DNA of 64,000 nt from Closterium sp. NIES-65 (Eukaryota; Streptophyta; Zygnematophyceae; Desmidiales; Closteriaceae): contig CANXME010000202.1 in the NCBI GenBank assembly GCA_948144175.1, forward strand, positions 1,575,253 to 1,639,252, written 5' to 3'. The position numbers and the translations under genes were made by a program. A model generated the notes under the pieces. That model saw nothing but the letters and a program-made list of their open reading frames with translations. It did not search any database and was not told the DNA's origin. This document shows positions 27,301 through 39,613 of this stretch, piece after piece. How positions within the stretch are numbered: the first letter of the stretch is position 1; every line of letters begins with the position of its first letter.

Positions 27301-29724
27301 GATGCATGAACCAATTACAACCAGGATGCATGAACCAATTACAACCAGGATGCGTGAAACAATTACAACCAGGATGCATGAAACAATTACAACCAGAATG
27401 CATGAACCAATTACAACCAGGATGCGTGAAACAATTACAACCAGGATCCATGAAACAATTACAACCAGGATGCATGAACCAATTACAACCAGGATGCATG
27501 AACCAATTACAACCAGGATGCATGAACCAATTACAACCAGGCTGCATGAACCAATTACAACCAGGATGCATGAACCAATTACAACCAGGATGCATGAACC
27601 AATTACAACCAGGATGCGTGAAACAATTACAACCAGGATGCATGAAACAATTACAACCAGAATGCATGAACCAATTACAACCAGGATGCGTGAAACAATT
27701 ACAACCAGGATCCATGAAACAATTACAACCAGGATGCATGAACCAATTACAACCAGGATGCATGAACCAATTACAACCAGGATGCGTGAAACAATTACAA
27801 CCAGGATGCAAGAAACAATTACAACCAGAATGCATGAACCAATTACAACCAGGATGCGTGAAACAATTACAACCAGGATCCATGAAACAATTACAACCAG
27901 GATGCATGAACCAATTACAACCAGGATGCATGAACCAACTACAACCAGGATTCATGAACCAATTACAACCAGGATGCATGAACCAATTACAACCAGGATG
28001 CATGAACCAATTACAACCAGGCTGCATGAACCAATTACAACCAGGATGCATGAACCAATTACAACCAGGATGCATGAACCAATTACAACCAGAATGCATG
28101 AACCAATTACAACCAGAATGCATGAACCAATTACAACCAGGATGCATGAACCAATTACAACCAGGATGCATGAACCAATTACAACCAGGATGCATGAAAC
28201 AATTACAACCAGGATGCACGAACCAATTACAACCAGGATGCATGAACCAATTACAACCAGGATGCATGAAACAATTACAACCAGGATGCATGAAACAATT
28301 ACAACCAGGATGCATGAACCAATTACAACCAGGATGCATGAAACAATTACAACCAGAATGTATGAACCAATTACAACCAGGATGCATGAACCAATTACAA
28401 CCAGGATGCATGAACCAATTACAACCAGGATGCATGAACCAATTACAACCAGAATGCATGAACCAATTACAACCACGATGCATGAAACAATTACAACCAG
28501 GATGCATGAACCAATTACAACCACGATGCATGAACCAATTACAACCACGATGCATGAACCAATTTCAACCAGAATGCATGAACCAATTACAACCAGGATG
28601 CATGAACCAATTACAACCAGGATTCATGAACCAATTACAACCACGATGCATGAACCAATTACAACCAGGATGCGTGAAACAATTACAACCAGGATGCATG
28701 AAACAATTACAACCAGAATGCATGAACCAATTACAACCAGGATGCATGAACCAATTACAACCAGGATGCATGAACCAATTACAACCAGGATGCGTGAAAC
28801 AATTACAACCAGGATGCATGAAACAATTACAACCAGAATGCATGAACCAATTACAACCAGGATGCGTGAAACAATTACAACCAGGATCCATGAAACAATT
28901 ACAACCAGGATGCATGAACCAATTACAACCAGGATGCATGAACCAATTACAACCAGGATGCGTGAAACAATTACAACCAGGATGCATGAAACAATTACAA
29001 CCAGAATGCATGAACCAATTACAACCAGGATGCGTGAAACAATTACAACCAGGATCCATGAAACAATTACAACCAGGATGCATGAACCAATTACAACCAG
29101 GATGCATGAACCAACTACAACCAGGATTCATGAACCAATTACAACCAGGATGCATGAACCAATTACAACCAGGATGCATGAACCAATTACAACCAGGCTG
29201 CATGAACCAATTACAACCAGGATGCATGAACCAATTACAACCAGGATGCATGAACCAATTACAACCAGAATGCATGAACCAATTACAACCAGAATGCATG
29301 AACCAATTACAACCAGGATGCATGAACCAATTACAACCAGGATGCATGAACCAATTACAACCAGGATGCATGAAACAATTACAACCAGGATGCACGAACC
29401 AATTACAACCAGGATGCATGAACCAATTACAACCAGGATGCATGAAACAATTACAACCAGGATGCATGAAACAATTACAACCAGGATGCATGAACCAATT
29501 ACAACCAGGATGCATGAAACAATTACAACCAGAATGTATGAACCAATTACAACCAGGATGCATGAACCAATTACAACCAGGATGCATGAACCAATTACAA
29601 CCAGGATGCATGAACCAATTACAACCAGAATGCATGAACCAATTACAACCACGATGCATGAAACAATTACAACCAGGATGCATGAACCAATTACAACCAC
29701 GATGCATGAACCAATTACAACCAC
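24354..29724. repeat. Higher-order duplications in right array (2,400 and 1,176 bp offsets)
   Basis: The variant string at 24354-24560 recurs at 26754-26960 (offset 2,400 bp, 100 monomers). The string at 27952-28548 recurs at 29128-29724 (offset 1,176 bp, 49 monomers). An 84-residue translated string at 24570-24824 is identical to those at 10957-11211, 14125-14379 and 17005-17259, linking this block to the left array across the spacer. Confidence 0.82.
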
Positions 29725-31649
29725 GATGCATGAACCAATTTCAACCAGAATGCATGAACCAATTACAACCAGGATGCATGAACCAATTACAACCAGGATT
29801 CATGAACCAATTACAACCACGATGCATGAACCAATTACAACCAGGATGCATGAACCAATTACAACCAGCATGCATGAACCAATTACAACCAGAATGCATG
29901 AACCAATTACAACCAGGATGCGTGAAACAATTACAACCAGGATGCATGAACCAATTACAACCAGGATGCATGAACCAATTACAACCACGATGCATGAACC
30001 AATTACAACCAGGATGCATGAACCAATTACAACCAGGATGCAAGAACCAATTACAACCAGAATGCATGAACCAATTACAGCCAGGATGCATGAACCAATT
30101 ACAACCAGGATGCATGAACCAATTACAACCAGGATGCATGAACCAATTACAACCAGGATGCATGAAACAATTACAACCAGAATGCATGAACCAATTACAA
30201 CCAGAATGCATGAACCAATTACAACCAGGATGCATGAACCAATAACAACCAGAATGCATGAACCAATTACAACCAGAATGCATGAACCAATTACAACCAG
30301 AATGCATGAACCAATTACAACCAGGATGCATGAACCAATTACAACCAGGATGCATGAACCAATTACAACCAGGATGCATGAACCAATTACAACCAGAATG
30401 CATGAACCAATTACAACCAGAATGCATGAACCAATTACAACCACGATGCATGAACCAATTATAACCAGGATGCATGAACCAATTACAACCAGGATGCATG
30501 AACCAATTACAACCAGGATGCATGAACCAATTACAACCAGGATGCATGAAACAATTACAACCAGGATGCATGAACCAATTACAACCACGATGCATGAACC
30601 AATTACAACCAGGATGCATGAAACAATTACAACCAGAATGCATGAACCAATTACAACCAGGATGCGTGAAACAATTACAACCAGGATGCATGAAACAATT
30701 ACAACCAGAATGCATGAACCAATTACAACCAGGATCCATGAAACAATTACAACCAGGATGCATGAACCAATTACAACCAGGATGCATGAACCAATTACAA
30801 CCAGAATGCATGAACCAATTACAACCAGGATGCATGAACCAATTACAACCAGAATGCATGAACCAATTACAACCAGGATGCATGAACCAATAACAACCAG
30901 AATGCATGAACCAATTACAACCAGAATGCATGAACCTATTACAACCAGAATGCATGAACCAATTACAACCAGGATGCATGAACCAATTACAACCAGGATG
31001 CATGAACCAATTACAACCAGGATGCATGAACCAATTACAACCAGGATGCATGAACCAATTACAACCAGGATGCATGAAACAATTACAACCAGAATGCATG
31101 AACCAATTACAACCAGGATGCATGAACCAATTACAACCAGGATGCATGAACCAATTACAACCAGGCTGCATGAACCAATTACAACCAGGATGCATGAACC
31201 AATTACAACCAGGATGCATGAACCAATTACAACCAGAATGCATGAACCAATTACAACCAGAATGCATGAACCAATTACAACCAGGATGCATGAACCAATT
31301 ACAACCAGGATGCATGAACCAATTACAACCAGGATGCATGAAACAATTACAACCAGGATGCACGAACCAATTACAACCAGGATGCATGAACCAATTACAA
31401 CCAGGATGCATGAAACAATTACAACCAGGATGCATGAAACAATTACAACCAGGATGCATGAACCAATCACAACCAGGATGCATGAAACAATTACAACCAG
31501 AATGCATGAACCAATTACAACCAGGATGCATGAACCAATTACAACCAGGATGCATGAACCAATTACAACCAGGATGCATGAACCAAGTACAACCACGATG
31601 CATGAAACAATTACAACCAGGATGCATGAACCAATTACAACCATGATGC

Positions 31650-34286
31650 ATGAACCAATTACAACCACGATGCATGAACCAATTTCAACCAGAATGCATG
31701 AACCAATTACAACCAGGATGCATGAACCAATTACAACCAGGATGCATGAACCAATTACAACCACGATGCATGAACCAATTACAACCAGGATGCATGAACC
31801 AATTACAACCAGGATGTATGAACCAATTACAACCAGAATGCATGAACCAATTACAACCAGGATGCGTGAAACAATTACAACCAGGATGCATGAACCAATT
31901 ACAACCAGGATGCATGAACCAATTACAACCACGATGCATGAACCAATTTCAACCAGAATGCATGAACCAATTACAACCAGGATGCATGAACCAATTACAA
32001 CCAGGATGCATGAACCAATTACAACCACGATGCATGAACCAATTACAACCAGGATGCATGAACCAATTACAACCAGGATGCATGAACCAATTACAACCAG
32101 AATGCATGAACCAATTACAACCAGGATGCGTGAAACAATTACAACCAGGATGCATGAACCAATTACAACCAGGATGCATGAACCAATTACAACCACGATG
32201 CATGAACCAATTACAACCAGGATGCATGAACCAATTACAACCAGGATGCATGAACCAATTACAACCAGAATGCATGAACCAATTACAACCAGGATGCATG
32301 AACCAATTACAACCAGGATGCATGAACCAATTACAACCAGGATGCATGAACCAATTACAACCAGGATGCATGAAACAATTACAACCAGAATGCATGAACC
32401 AATTACAACCAGAATGCATGAACCAATTACAACCAGGATGCATGAACCAATAACAACCAGAATGCATGAACCAATTACAACCAGAATGCATGAACCTATT
32501 ACAACCAGAATGCATGAACCAATTACAACCAGGATGCATGAACCAATTACAACCAGGATGCATGAACCAATTACAACCAGGATGCATGAACCAATTACAA
32601 CCAGAATGCATGAACCAATTACAACCAGAATGCATGAACCAATTACAACCACGATGCATGAACCAATTATAACCAGGATGCATGAACCAATTACAACCAG
32701 GATGCATGAACCAATTACAACCAGGATGCATGAACCAATTACAACCAGGATGCATGAACCAATTACAACCAGGATGCATGAACCAATCACAACCAGGATG
32801 CATGAAACAATTACAACCAGAATGCATGAACCAATTACAACCAGGATGCATGAACCAATTACAACCAGGATGCATGAACCAATTACAACCAGGATGCATG
32901 AACCAAGTACAACCACGATGCATGAAACAATTACAACCAGGATGCATGAACCAATTACAACCATGATGCATGAACCAATTACAACCACGATGCATGAACC
33001 AATTTCAACCAGAATGCATGAACCAATTACAACCAGGATGCATGAACCAATTACAACCAGGATGCATGAACCAATTACAACCACGATGCATGAACCAATT
33101 ACAACCAGGATGCATGAACCAATTACAACCAGGATGTATGAACCAATTACAACCAGAATGCATGAACCAATTACAACCAGGATGCGTGAAACAATTACAA
33201 CCAGGATGCATGAACCAATTACAACCAGGATGCATGAACCAATTACAACCACGATGCATGAACCAATTTCAACCAGAATGCATGAACCAATTACAACCAG
33301 GATGCATGAACCAATTACAACCAGGATGCATGAACCAATTACAACCACGATGCATGAACCAATTACAACCAGGATGCATGAACCAATTACAACCAGGATG
33401 CATGAACCAATTACAACCAGAATGCATGAACCAATTACAACCAGGATGCGTGAAACAATTACAACCAGGATGCATGAACCAATTACAACCAGGATGCATG
33501 AACCAATTACAACCACGATGCATGAACCAATTACAACCAGGATGCATGAACCAATTACAACCAGGATGCATGAACCAATTACAACCAGAATGCATGAACC
33601 AATTACAACCAGGATGCATGAACCAATTACAACCAGGATGCATGAACCAATTACAACCAGGATGCATGAACCAATTACAACCAGGATGCATGAAACAATT
33701 ACAACCAGAATGCATGAACCAATTACAACCAGAATGCATGAACCAATTACAACCAGGATGCATGAACCAATAACAACCAGAATGCATGAACCAATTACAA
33801 CCAGAATGCATGAACCTATTACAACCAGAATGCATGAACCAATTACAACCAGGATGCATGAACCAATTACAACCAGGATGCATGAACCAATTACAACCAG
33901 GATGCATGAACCAATTACAACCAGAATGCATGAACCAATTACAACCAGAATGCATGAACCAATTACAACCACGATGCATGAACCAATTATAACCAGGATG
34001 CATGAACCAATTACAACCAGGATGCATGAACCAATTACAACCAGGATGCATGAACCAATTACAACCAGGATGCATGAACCAATTACAACCAGGATGCATG
34101 AACCAATTACAACCAGGATGCATGGACCAATTACAACCAGGATGCATGAAACAATTACAACCAGGATGCATGAACCAATTACAACCAGGATGCATGAACC
34201 AATTACAACCAGGATGCATGAAACAATTACAACCAGAATGCATGAACCAATTACAACCAGGATGCATGAACCAATTACAACCAGGA
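31650..34286. repeat. Higher-order repeat of 1,320 bp (55 monomers) at the gene-proximal edge
   Basis: Variant strings at 31650-32453, 31685-31939 and 32466-32672 reappear at 32970-33773, 33005-33259 and 33786-33992, each shifted by 1,320 bp. The second copy continues to within about 300 bp of the array edge. The duplication therefore reaches the boundary with the CENP-B-like gene, showing that exchange occurs right up to the edge. Confidence 0.85.
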
Positions 34287-37200
34287 AGGGAGGAGGTGGG
34301 GTGGGTGAGGGTAGCAAGGAGTCCAACACAACGCACCTGGCGCCAACACAACGCACCTGGCGCCAACAGCGCGGGCGATGGCCCGGGAGGGGAGGGAGGG
34401 GAGGGCGCGGGCGAGGGCGCACATTGCGAGCTTCACAGCGGGCGGCACCACTGTGTGGCGCCACCGCCGCTGCCTGCCGCCCGCCCCCTCCCCTGTGCGC
34501 CCATGCGCCTGCCCCTCCCCTGTGCGCCCATGCGCCTGCCCCGCCGTGCGTGCCTCAGCCGCCCACTGCTCCGCCAGGCGCTGCAGTCGGTCCAGCGGCC
34601 CCTCCTGCTGCTCCTCTCCCCCCGCTGCCCCCCCTGCACGCCCGGCAGCAGCAGCAGCAGCAGCAGGAGCGGCAGCGGCAGCAGGGCGGTCAGAGTGCAG
34701 TGAGTGGCGCCCCTCCTCCCTCTCCTCGTCCGTCCCTCCACCGTCACTGCTCTGCCCGTCGAAGGTGTTTCCATCTGTCGTGTTACCATCAGTGGTGTTA
34801 CCATCAGTGGTGCTACCATCAATCCACATCTCTCCCCCATCTCCTCTCTCCTTCCCCTTCTTCTTCCGACCGCCCCGCTCCACCTGCTTGCCCCAGTTAC
34901 TCCCCAGCCCATGCCGCAGCAGCGCCTTGCGAGCCCAGTGGTAGCTGTACCGGAAGCCCTCCGGCACGCCCATGTGCGGCCCCACTTGCCGGGCATAGTC
35001 CAGAATGTCATCCCACCGCACCGCCTCTCGCCCGTACCGTGCCTCCATGGCGCGCACCCACGCCGCCACGGCCGCCTGCACCTGGGGGTGGGCGCCGCTG
35101 CTGTGGCGGATGCGGAAGGCGCTGTGGGCGGGCAGGGCGAGGTACACGTGGCTCTTCCTCAGGATGCGCCTCACCGCCGCCACGTCCAGCGCCGCCACTC
35201 CCGCCGCCTCCACGCCCGCCGCCGCCACTCCCCCCGCTGCCAAGCTCGCTGCCCTGCCAGCAGCAGCGGCGGTGGCAGAGGCGGCAGAGGGTGGGGCGGT
35301 GCCTTGGGGAGGGCGGGCGGCGGCGTGGAAGGCGCGGTGCAGGAGGCGGTGGATGTCTTTGGGCGCCATGTCGGGGCGGGCCGCCCTCAGCATGCAGATC
35401 ACTCGCTTCACCCGCACACTGATTGCCGCCCGCTGCTTGCCCTTCCCGCCCGGCGCCCGCTTCTCCCTCGCTGCAGCAGGCTGCCTCTCCACGTGCCGCC
35501 TACCAGCATCACCACCATCACCAACGTGGGTGTGGCCACCACTGGAGTCATCGCTTGGGGGGTCCAGGCGGAGGTCTCCTGCTGCTGCCACTGCCGCCTC
35601 CACATCCACCAACGTCCCTCCCACTGCCGCTGCACCAGCTGCTGCTGCTGCACCCCTCACCGCTGCCCCTGCTGGCGGCGCTGCCCGTCTGATTCCCTCT
35701 GCTAAATCATCCAAGTCAGACCCACCTGCTCCCTGCATGCCGGCACCCGCCTGCTCCCCGTCCACGCCAGCCTCTGCCAGTGCCAGCGCCAGCAGCTCTC
35801 GACTCGGCTGCACCGCGCGTACCGCCCTGCCTGCTGCCTTCTTCCTCGCCCGATCCCTTGCGGCGCCTCTTGCCGTGCCTGCCAGCAAGTCCACTCCTCC
35901 AGCCCATCCACCCGCCTCTGCTGCCGCCTCTCCTCCATCGCCCTCCTCGCCTGCCCCCCCACCTGCCTGTTCCCTGCCCTGCTGTGACTGCTCCTCTGAC
36001 CCGCCCTCGCCCCTCCGCCGCCGCTGCAGCCTGTCGCCCCCCTCACCCCCCTCACCCCCCTCGACCCTCTCCCCCCCCTCACCGCCCTCTAGGTCGATCA
36101 CCTCCCTGCCAGCAGTCAGTGACGTCTCCCGTCCTACCACCCTCATCCCTCCCTTCCACGCACCTCCCCTGCCACGCCCCCTTCCCACTACTCCCCGCCC
36201 TCCCCTCCCTCCCCTCCCTTTCCTCCCTCCCCTTCCTCCCCTCCCATCCCCACCCCTTCCATCCTCCTCATCCTCGTCCTCATCATCCTCCTCACTGCCC
36301 TCCTCATCCCCCTCTTCCCCCTCCTCCCCCTCCCCCTCCTCCTCACCACCATGCGTGCGTGCCACCAGGATCTGGGCGCCAAAGATCTCATCAGCCAGCT
36401 CCACCAGCGACGGCTCCGCACTGCCCGCAGCGGCGGCGGCGGCAGCAGCAGGGTCGTCATTGAAGTACGCCTCCCTCTCCTCCTCCACATGCCGCTTTGA
36501 GAACCCCCACCGCTCCTGGAAGCGACACGCCCACCCAATGCTGTACCTGCAAGGGCAGGGCGAGGGTAGGCTCACTGAGAAGTGTTGAGACGCGGCAGTA
36601 AGGGGAGAGGTAAGGGCCAGATGGAGCAGAGGAAGCAGCAAGCGAAGGACACATGGCACAGTACCCCGCCTCATGGCACAGTACCCCGCCTCATGGCACA
36701 GTACCCCGCCTCATGGCACAGTACCCCGCCTCATGGCACAGTACCCCACCTCCCCTGCCATCAACCCTGGCAGCACCTGAAGGAGGGCGACACCCCAAAC
36801 GACGGGCCCAGCTCGCGGCCCTTGGCGCAGATCTGCTGCAGCTGCACCTTGGTGGCGCCCGGGCCGCCCTTCATGTCCCTCAGCCACGCCACGAGCGCCT
36901 CCTCCAGCGCCATGCTCTCGGGCGCGCGCACCCGCTTGCTGCTGCGCTGCGCCAAGGTGGAGCTCCAGTGGGGCGCCTTGGTGAGGATGCGGCGCACGTG
37001 CGAGGGGATGAGGCGCATGTGCGGGTACTTGGCGCGGCACACACGCATGATCCCCCCCACCGTGATGCCCGGGCGCACACGCCGCAGCTCACAGATGTCG
37101 CGCTTCACACTCACGTCCACGTGCCGCCGCCGCCCGCTCCTGCTCCCTCCCCCGCCTCCCCCGCCTCCCCTGCCTCCCCCGCCGTGCCGCCTACTGCCGC

Positions 37201-38842
37201 CGCCGCCGCCTGCCTCTTCCTGCCCACCTGCGCCCCCACCTGCTGCGCCCCCCCCTGCTGCGCCCCCACCTGGTGCTGTGGGTGCTGCTGCGGTGGGCAC
37301 CTGAGAAGCATCCGGTGTGTGCAGGGCAGCTGCTGCGCTCGCTGGTGCTGCAGCGGGCGGGTGGTGAGGCAGCATGAGATCCATGCCGCCTCCTGCCGCA
37401 CCGCCTGCTGCCCCCTCAGCCCCACCCATGGAAGCAGCACCCCCAACAGCCACCCCGCCAGCACCGACACCTGCACGTGCAGCAGCAGTGGCGGCAGACG
37501 CTTGTCTGAGGGCCTCACGAGCAGCAGCCAGGCCGGCAGCATAGCCCAGCTCATAGTCCTCCCCCTCCCCTCCCTCTCCCCCCCACTCCTCCCCTTCCCC
37601 TCCCCCCCACTCCTCCCCTCCCTCTCCTCCCCACTCCCCTCCGTCTCCTTCCCAGTCCTCCTCTGCCGCTCCGACACCCTCCCCATCGTACCACTCCCCC
37701 CAAGCCCCATCCCCCCCACCGTCCACACCCACACCCACGTCGGTGCGCCCAAGCTCCTCCCCACCGCCGCCAAGCTGCCATGCGTGCTGCCGTCCACCCT
37801 CCGCCCACCCGCCTGCCGCACCACGAAACTGCCCCTCGCCGCCCCTTCCCTCCACCTGCTCTTGCTGCTCATACTGACGTTGCTGCTGCTGCTGCTGCTG
37901 CTGCTGCCATTGCTCCTCCTCCTCCGGCCGCTGCTGCTGCTGCTGCTGCAGGTGGGGCAGCAGCTGGTCACGGTGCATGCGCCCTGCACCCACCATCTGC
38001 TGCCTTGCGTTTGACTCCTCGCCCCCCCCATCCCACCGCTCCCCTTCCTCCTCGCCATCACCCCCCCATGCCATCTCCACTCTCCTACCCCTCGCTACAC
38101 CTCCGTACTCCTCCCAATCCACACGCCCCTGCTGCCCTTCCGCCGCTCCCAATGCCTCTCCACCACTCACCCGCCCATCGAGGTACCCCATTCCCCCGTC
38201 CGTGTCCCACCCCCTGCCGGCGTCCCCCCCTCTCATCCGCGCATTCCCACGCGCATGCGCGCCCGTCCCCGTCCAATCCTGTCCGCGCGCCACACCTGCG
38301 CCCCTCCCTCTGCGCGCCACCAACTCCCGCCCGCGACTGCCGTCCGCTTGCCCCGTTCCACCCCTCGTCCTCCCCCTCCCCGCGCCCTCGCTTACGCGTA
38401 CCGTACTCCCGCCTGCTCCGCCATCCGCGCCTCTCCCCCTACCTCCCCTGCGGCGGGATACGCGCCCCTCCGCGCCTCCCCCTGTCCATCCCTCCGCTGC
38501 ATTCGCTGCTCCCCCTCCTCCACCCACCGCTCCCACTCCTCCGCCCGTCCCTCCGCCCTCCCGCGCTGCCACTGCCGCTCCGCGCACGCTTGCGCCGACC
38601 TCCGCGCCCTCCCCCACGCCCCATCCCGTTCCTCTAGCCGCGATTCTTCCTGCTTCCCCCCCATCCGCATAGCCGCCCTCCGCGCCTCCCCCAATCGCCC
38701 ACCACGCCCCTGCAGTCCCCTCCGCCACCGCGCCCACCGCCTCCCCCCTCGCACTGCCTCTCCTCCCTCGTGCGCCTCCACCGCTTCTACCCCCCCTCGC
38801 CCCTTTTCTACCCCTCCCCCTTCCCCCTCCGCCTGACTCCAT
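34275..38842 (-). CDS. Protein with two CENP-B/Tigger-type helix-turn-helix modules (two exons)
   Basis: Exon 1 is 38842-36777 and exon 2 is 36546-34275, separated by a 230-bp intron with GT donor (AG|GTGCTG) and AG acceptor (TTGCAG|GTACAG). Splicing joins ...SPSFR to YSIGWACRFQERWGF and gives about 1,445 residues. The ATG at 38842 is the first after an in-frame TGA. Module 1 (about residues 574-710) has a first helix-turn-helix (VSVKRDICELRRVRPGITVG) and a CENPB-type second one ending in the W/RF/R-G signature. Module 2 (about 1062-1235) repeats the plan: ISVRVKRVICMLRAARP, then AVAAWVRAMEARYG and FRYSYHWARKALLRHG. The rest is Gly/Arg, Gln, acidic and Ala low complexity. CENP-B-type domains bind DNA in CENP-B and pogo/Tigger transposases. 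No DDE transposase domain is visible. The frame runs into the satellite, whose reverse strand supplies the TAA, so the original C-terminus may be lost. Domain call by eye; fold-level confidence is good, function inferred. Confidence 0.72.
34287..34400. other. Junction between satellite and gene, with a 20-bp direct repeat
   Basis: Purine-rich GGGAGGAGGTGGGGTGGGTGAGGG follows the last monomer (describing the plus strand only in part). It is followed by two copies of AACACAACGCACCTGGCGCC at about 34324-34363. On the minus strand it is still inside the open frame of the CENP-B-like gene, translated as repeated GARCV/APGALCW residues that resemble junk rather than domain. This may be the scar of the array meeting the gene. 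Confidence 0.5.
36547..36776 (-). other. Intron of the CENP-B-like gene
   Basis: Bounded by GT (36776-36775) and AG (36548-36547) on the minus strand. Removing it restores the conserved second helix-turn-helix across the junction with the arginine codon split AG|G. Without splicing exon 1 reads CCQG and stops, and exon 2 would begin with unrelated residues, so domain continuity supports the intron. Confidence 0.75.
36653..36752. repeat. 20-bp minisatellite, five copies, inside the intron
   Basis: Five tandem copies of CATGGCACAGTACCCCGCCT, the last with one change (CACCT). It lies between the donor and the middle of the 230-bp intron and so makes up nearly half of it. Confidence 0.93.
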
Positions 38843-38893
38843 CCGGTAGCGGAGGGAGAGGCGGCGCCACGAAGCGACGCGAGGCGGTCAGCC

Positions 38894-39041
38894 ACTGGCG
38901 GGGCTACGCGCGGGGAAGGGACTGCCGCACTGGCGGGGCTACGCGCGGGGAAGGGACTGCCGCACTGGCGGGGCTACGCGCGGGGAAGGGACTGCCGCAC
39001 TGGCGGGACTACGCGCGGGGAAGGGACTGCCGCACTGGCGG
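38894..39041. repeat. 35-bp tandem repeat upstream of the CENP-B-like gene
   Basis: Four full copies plus a partial one of a 35-bp unit starting ACTGGCGGGGCTACGCGC, at 38894, 38929, 38964, 38999 and 39034. It lies 52 bp upstream of the assigned start codon, so it could fall in the 5' leader or promoter of the gene. It is GC-rich with CpG-rich CGCGCGGGG cores. Confidence 0.9.
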
Positions 39042-39613
39042 GCGCAGCTCTGGCAACCGTAGCTGAGCGAAAAACGCGCTGCGCAGTCGCATTACCTCTA
39101 CTCACCTCGGGCGGCTCTAGAATAACGGCTGGGCAATTACCAAGTCGCGTGGTCGCGCGGCGCAACGCGCTTCGCGTGGCGAGGAAGCGGGAAAGCCTGG
39201 GTGGTGTGGGGCTGGTGGGACACGGGTGACCGCTGGCTCTCCGTTGCGCGCCACGTGGATGCTTCGGCCTACCAGAGAAAGAGAAAAGGCCTATTGGACG
39301 ATTCAGACAAGCACGGAACGGATGTACTTTTCTTTGAAATCTGATGGAAAATGAAGCGCACTTCATCTCGTGTCAGAAACGTGCGGAAACGAATATCCGC
39401 TTTACAAAATGGGGACGGGCAGGAGCAAAGTGCTACAGCTCAAAGGTAGGACGGCGTGAACCTAACACAAACATGCATTCTTGAAGAAGATTTATATGTC
39501 ACAAAGAATAATGGACAAAATGCATCTCAATGGGTCGACCTGTCAATGAACACTCATACGTTTGCGCACTTCGTTAGGCTAGGTTGAGTTGGTCTATCGA
39601 TGGTATAGTTTGT
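39042..39613. other. Intergenic sequence, nothing recognised
   Basis: About 570 bp, GC-rich near the gene and AT-rich toward the retrotransposon LTR. I see no ORF with family resemblance, no repeat and no clear core promoter. It is the probable 5' flank of the CENP-B-like gene. Confidence 0.5.

Larger units (their letters stand above)
22239..34286. repeat. 24-bp satellite array, right block (502 monomer lengths)
   Basis: Same monomer and variants as the left block, again with no indel. The length is 12,048 bp, exactly 502 x 24. A GCGTGAAAC variant is common at 22300-22700, 24700-25200 and 27100-29100, and also occurs at 11100-11500, 14290-14660 and 17170-17540 of the left block, so the blocks share a recent history. 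The forward MHEPITTR frame is open through the whole block and runs by chance into the antisense of the neighbouring gene. The array stops cleanly at 34286, where GGA is followed by AGGGAGGAGG. Confidence 0.97.

Noticed and set aside
1-34286. CRISPR array
   Set aside because: The repeats are contiguous with no unique spacers, there are no cas genes, and the surrounding sequence is eukaryotic.
1-34286. Canonical CENP-B box in the satellite
   Set aside because: Neither the monomer nor its variants contains the TTCG...CGGG pattern, so no direct claim of CENP-B binding is made.
34704-36588. Plus-strand Pro/Ala/Ser-rich ORFs over the CENP-B-like gene
   Set aside because: They are antisense shadows of a GC-rich coding exon. 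The conserved helix-turn-helix residues and the splice sites are on the minus strand.
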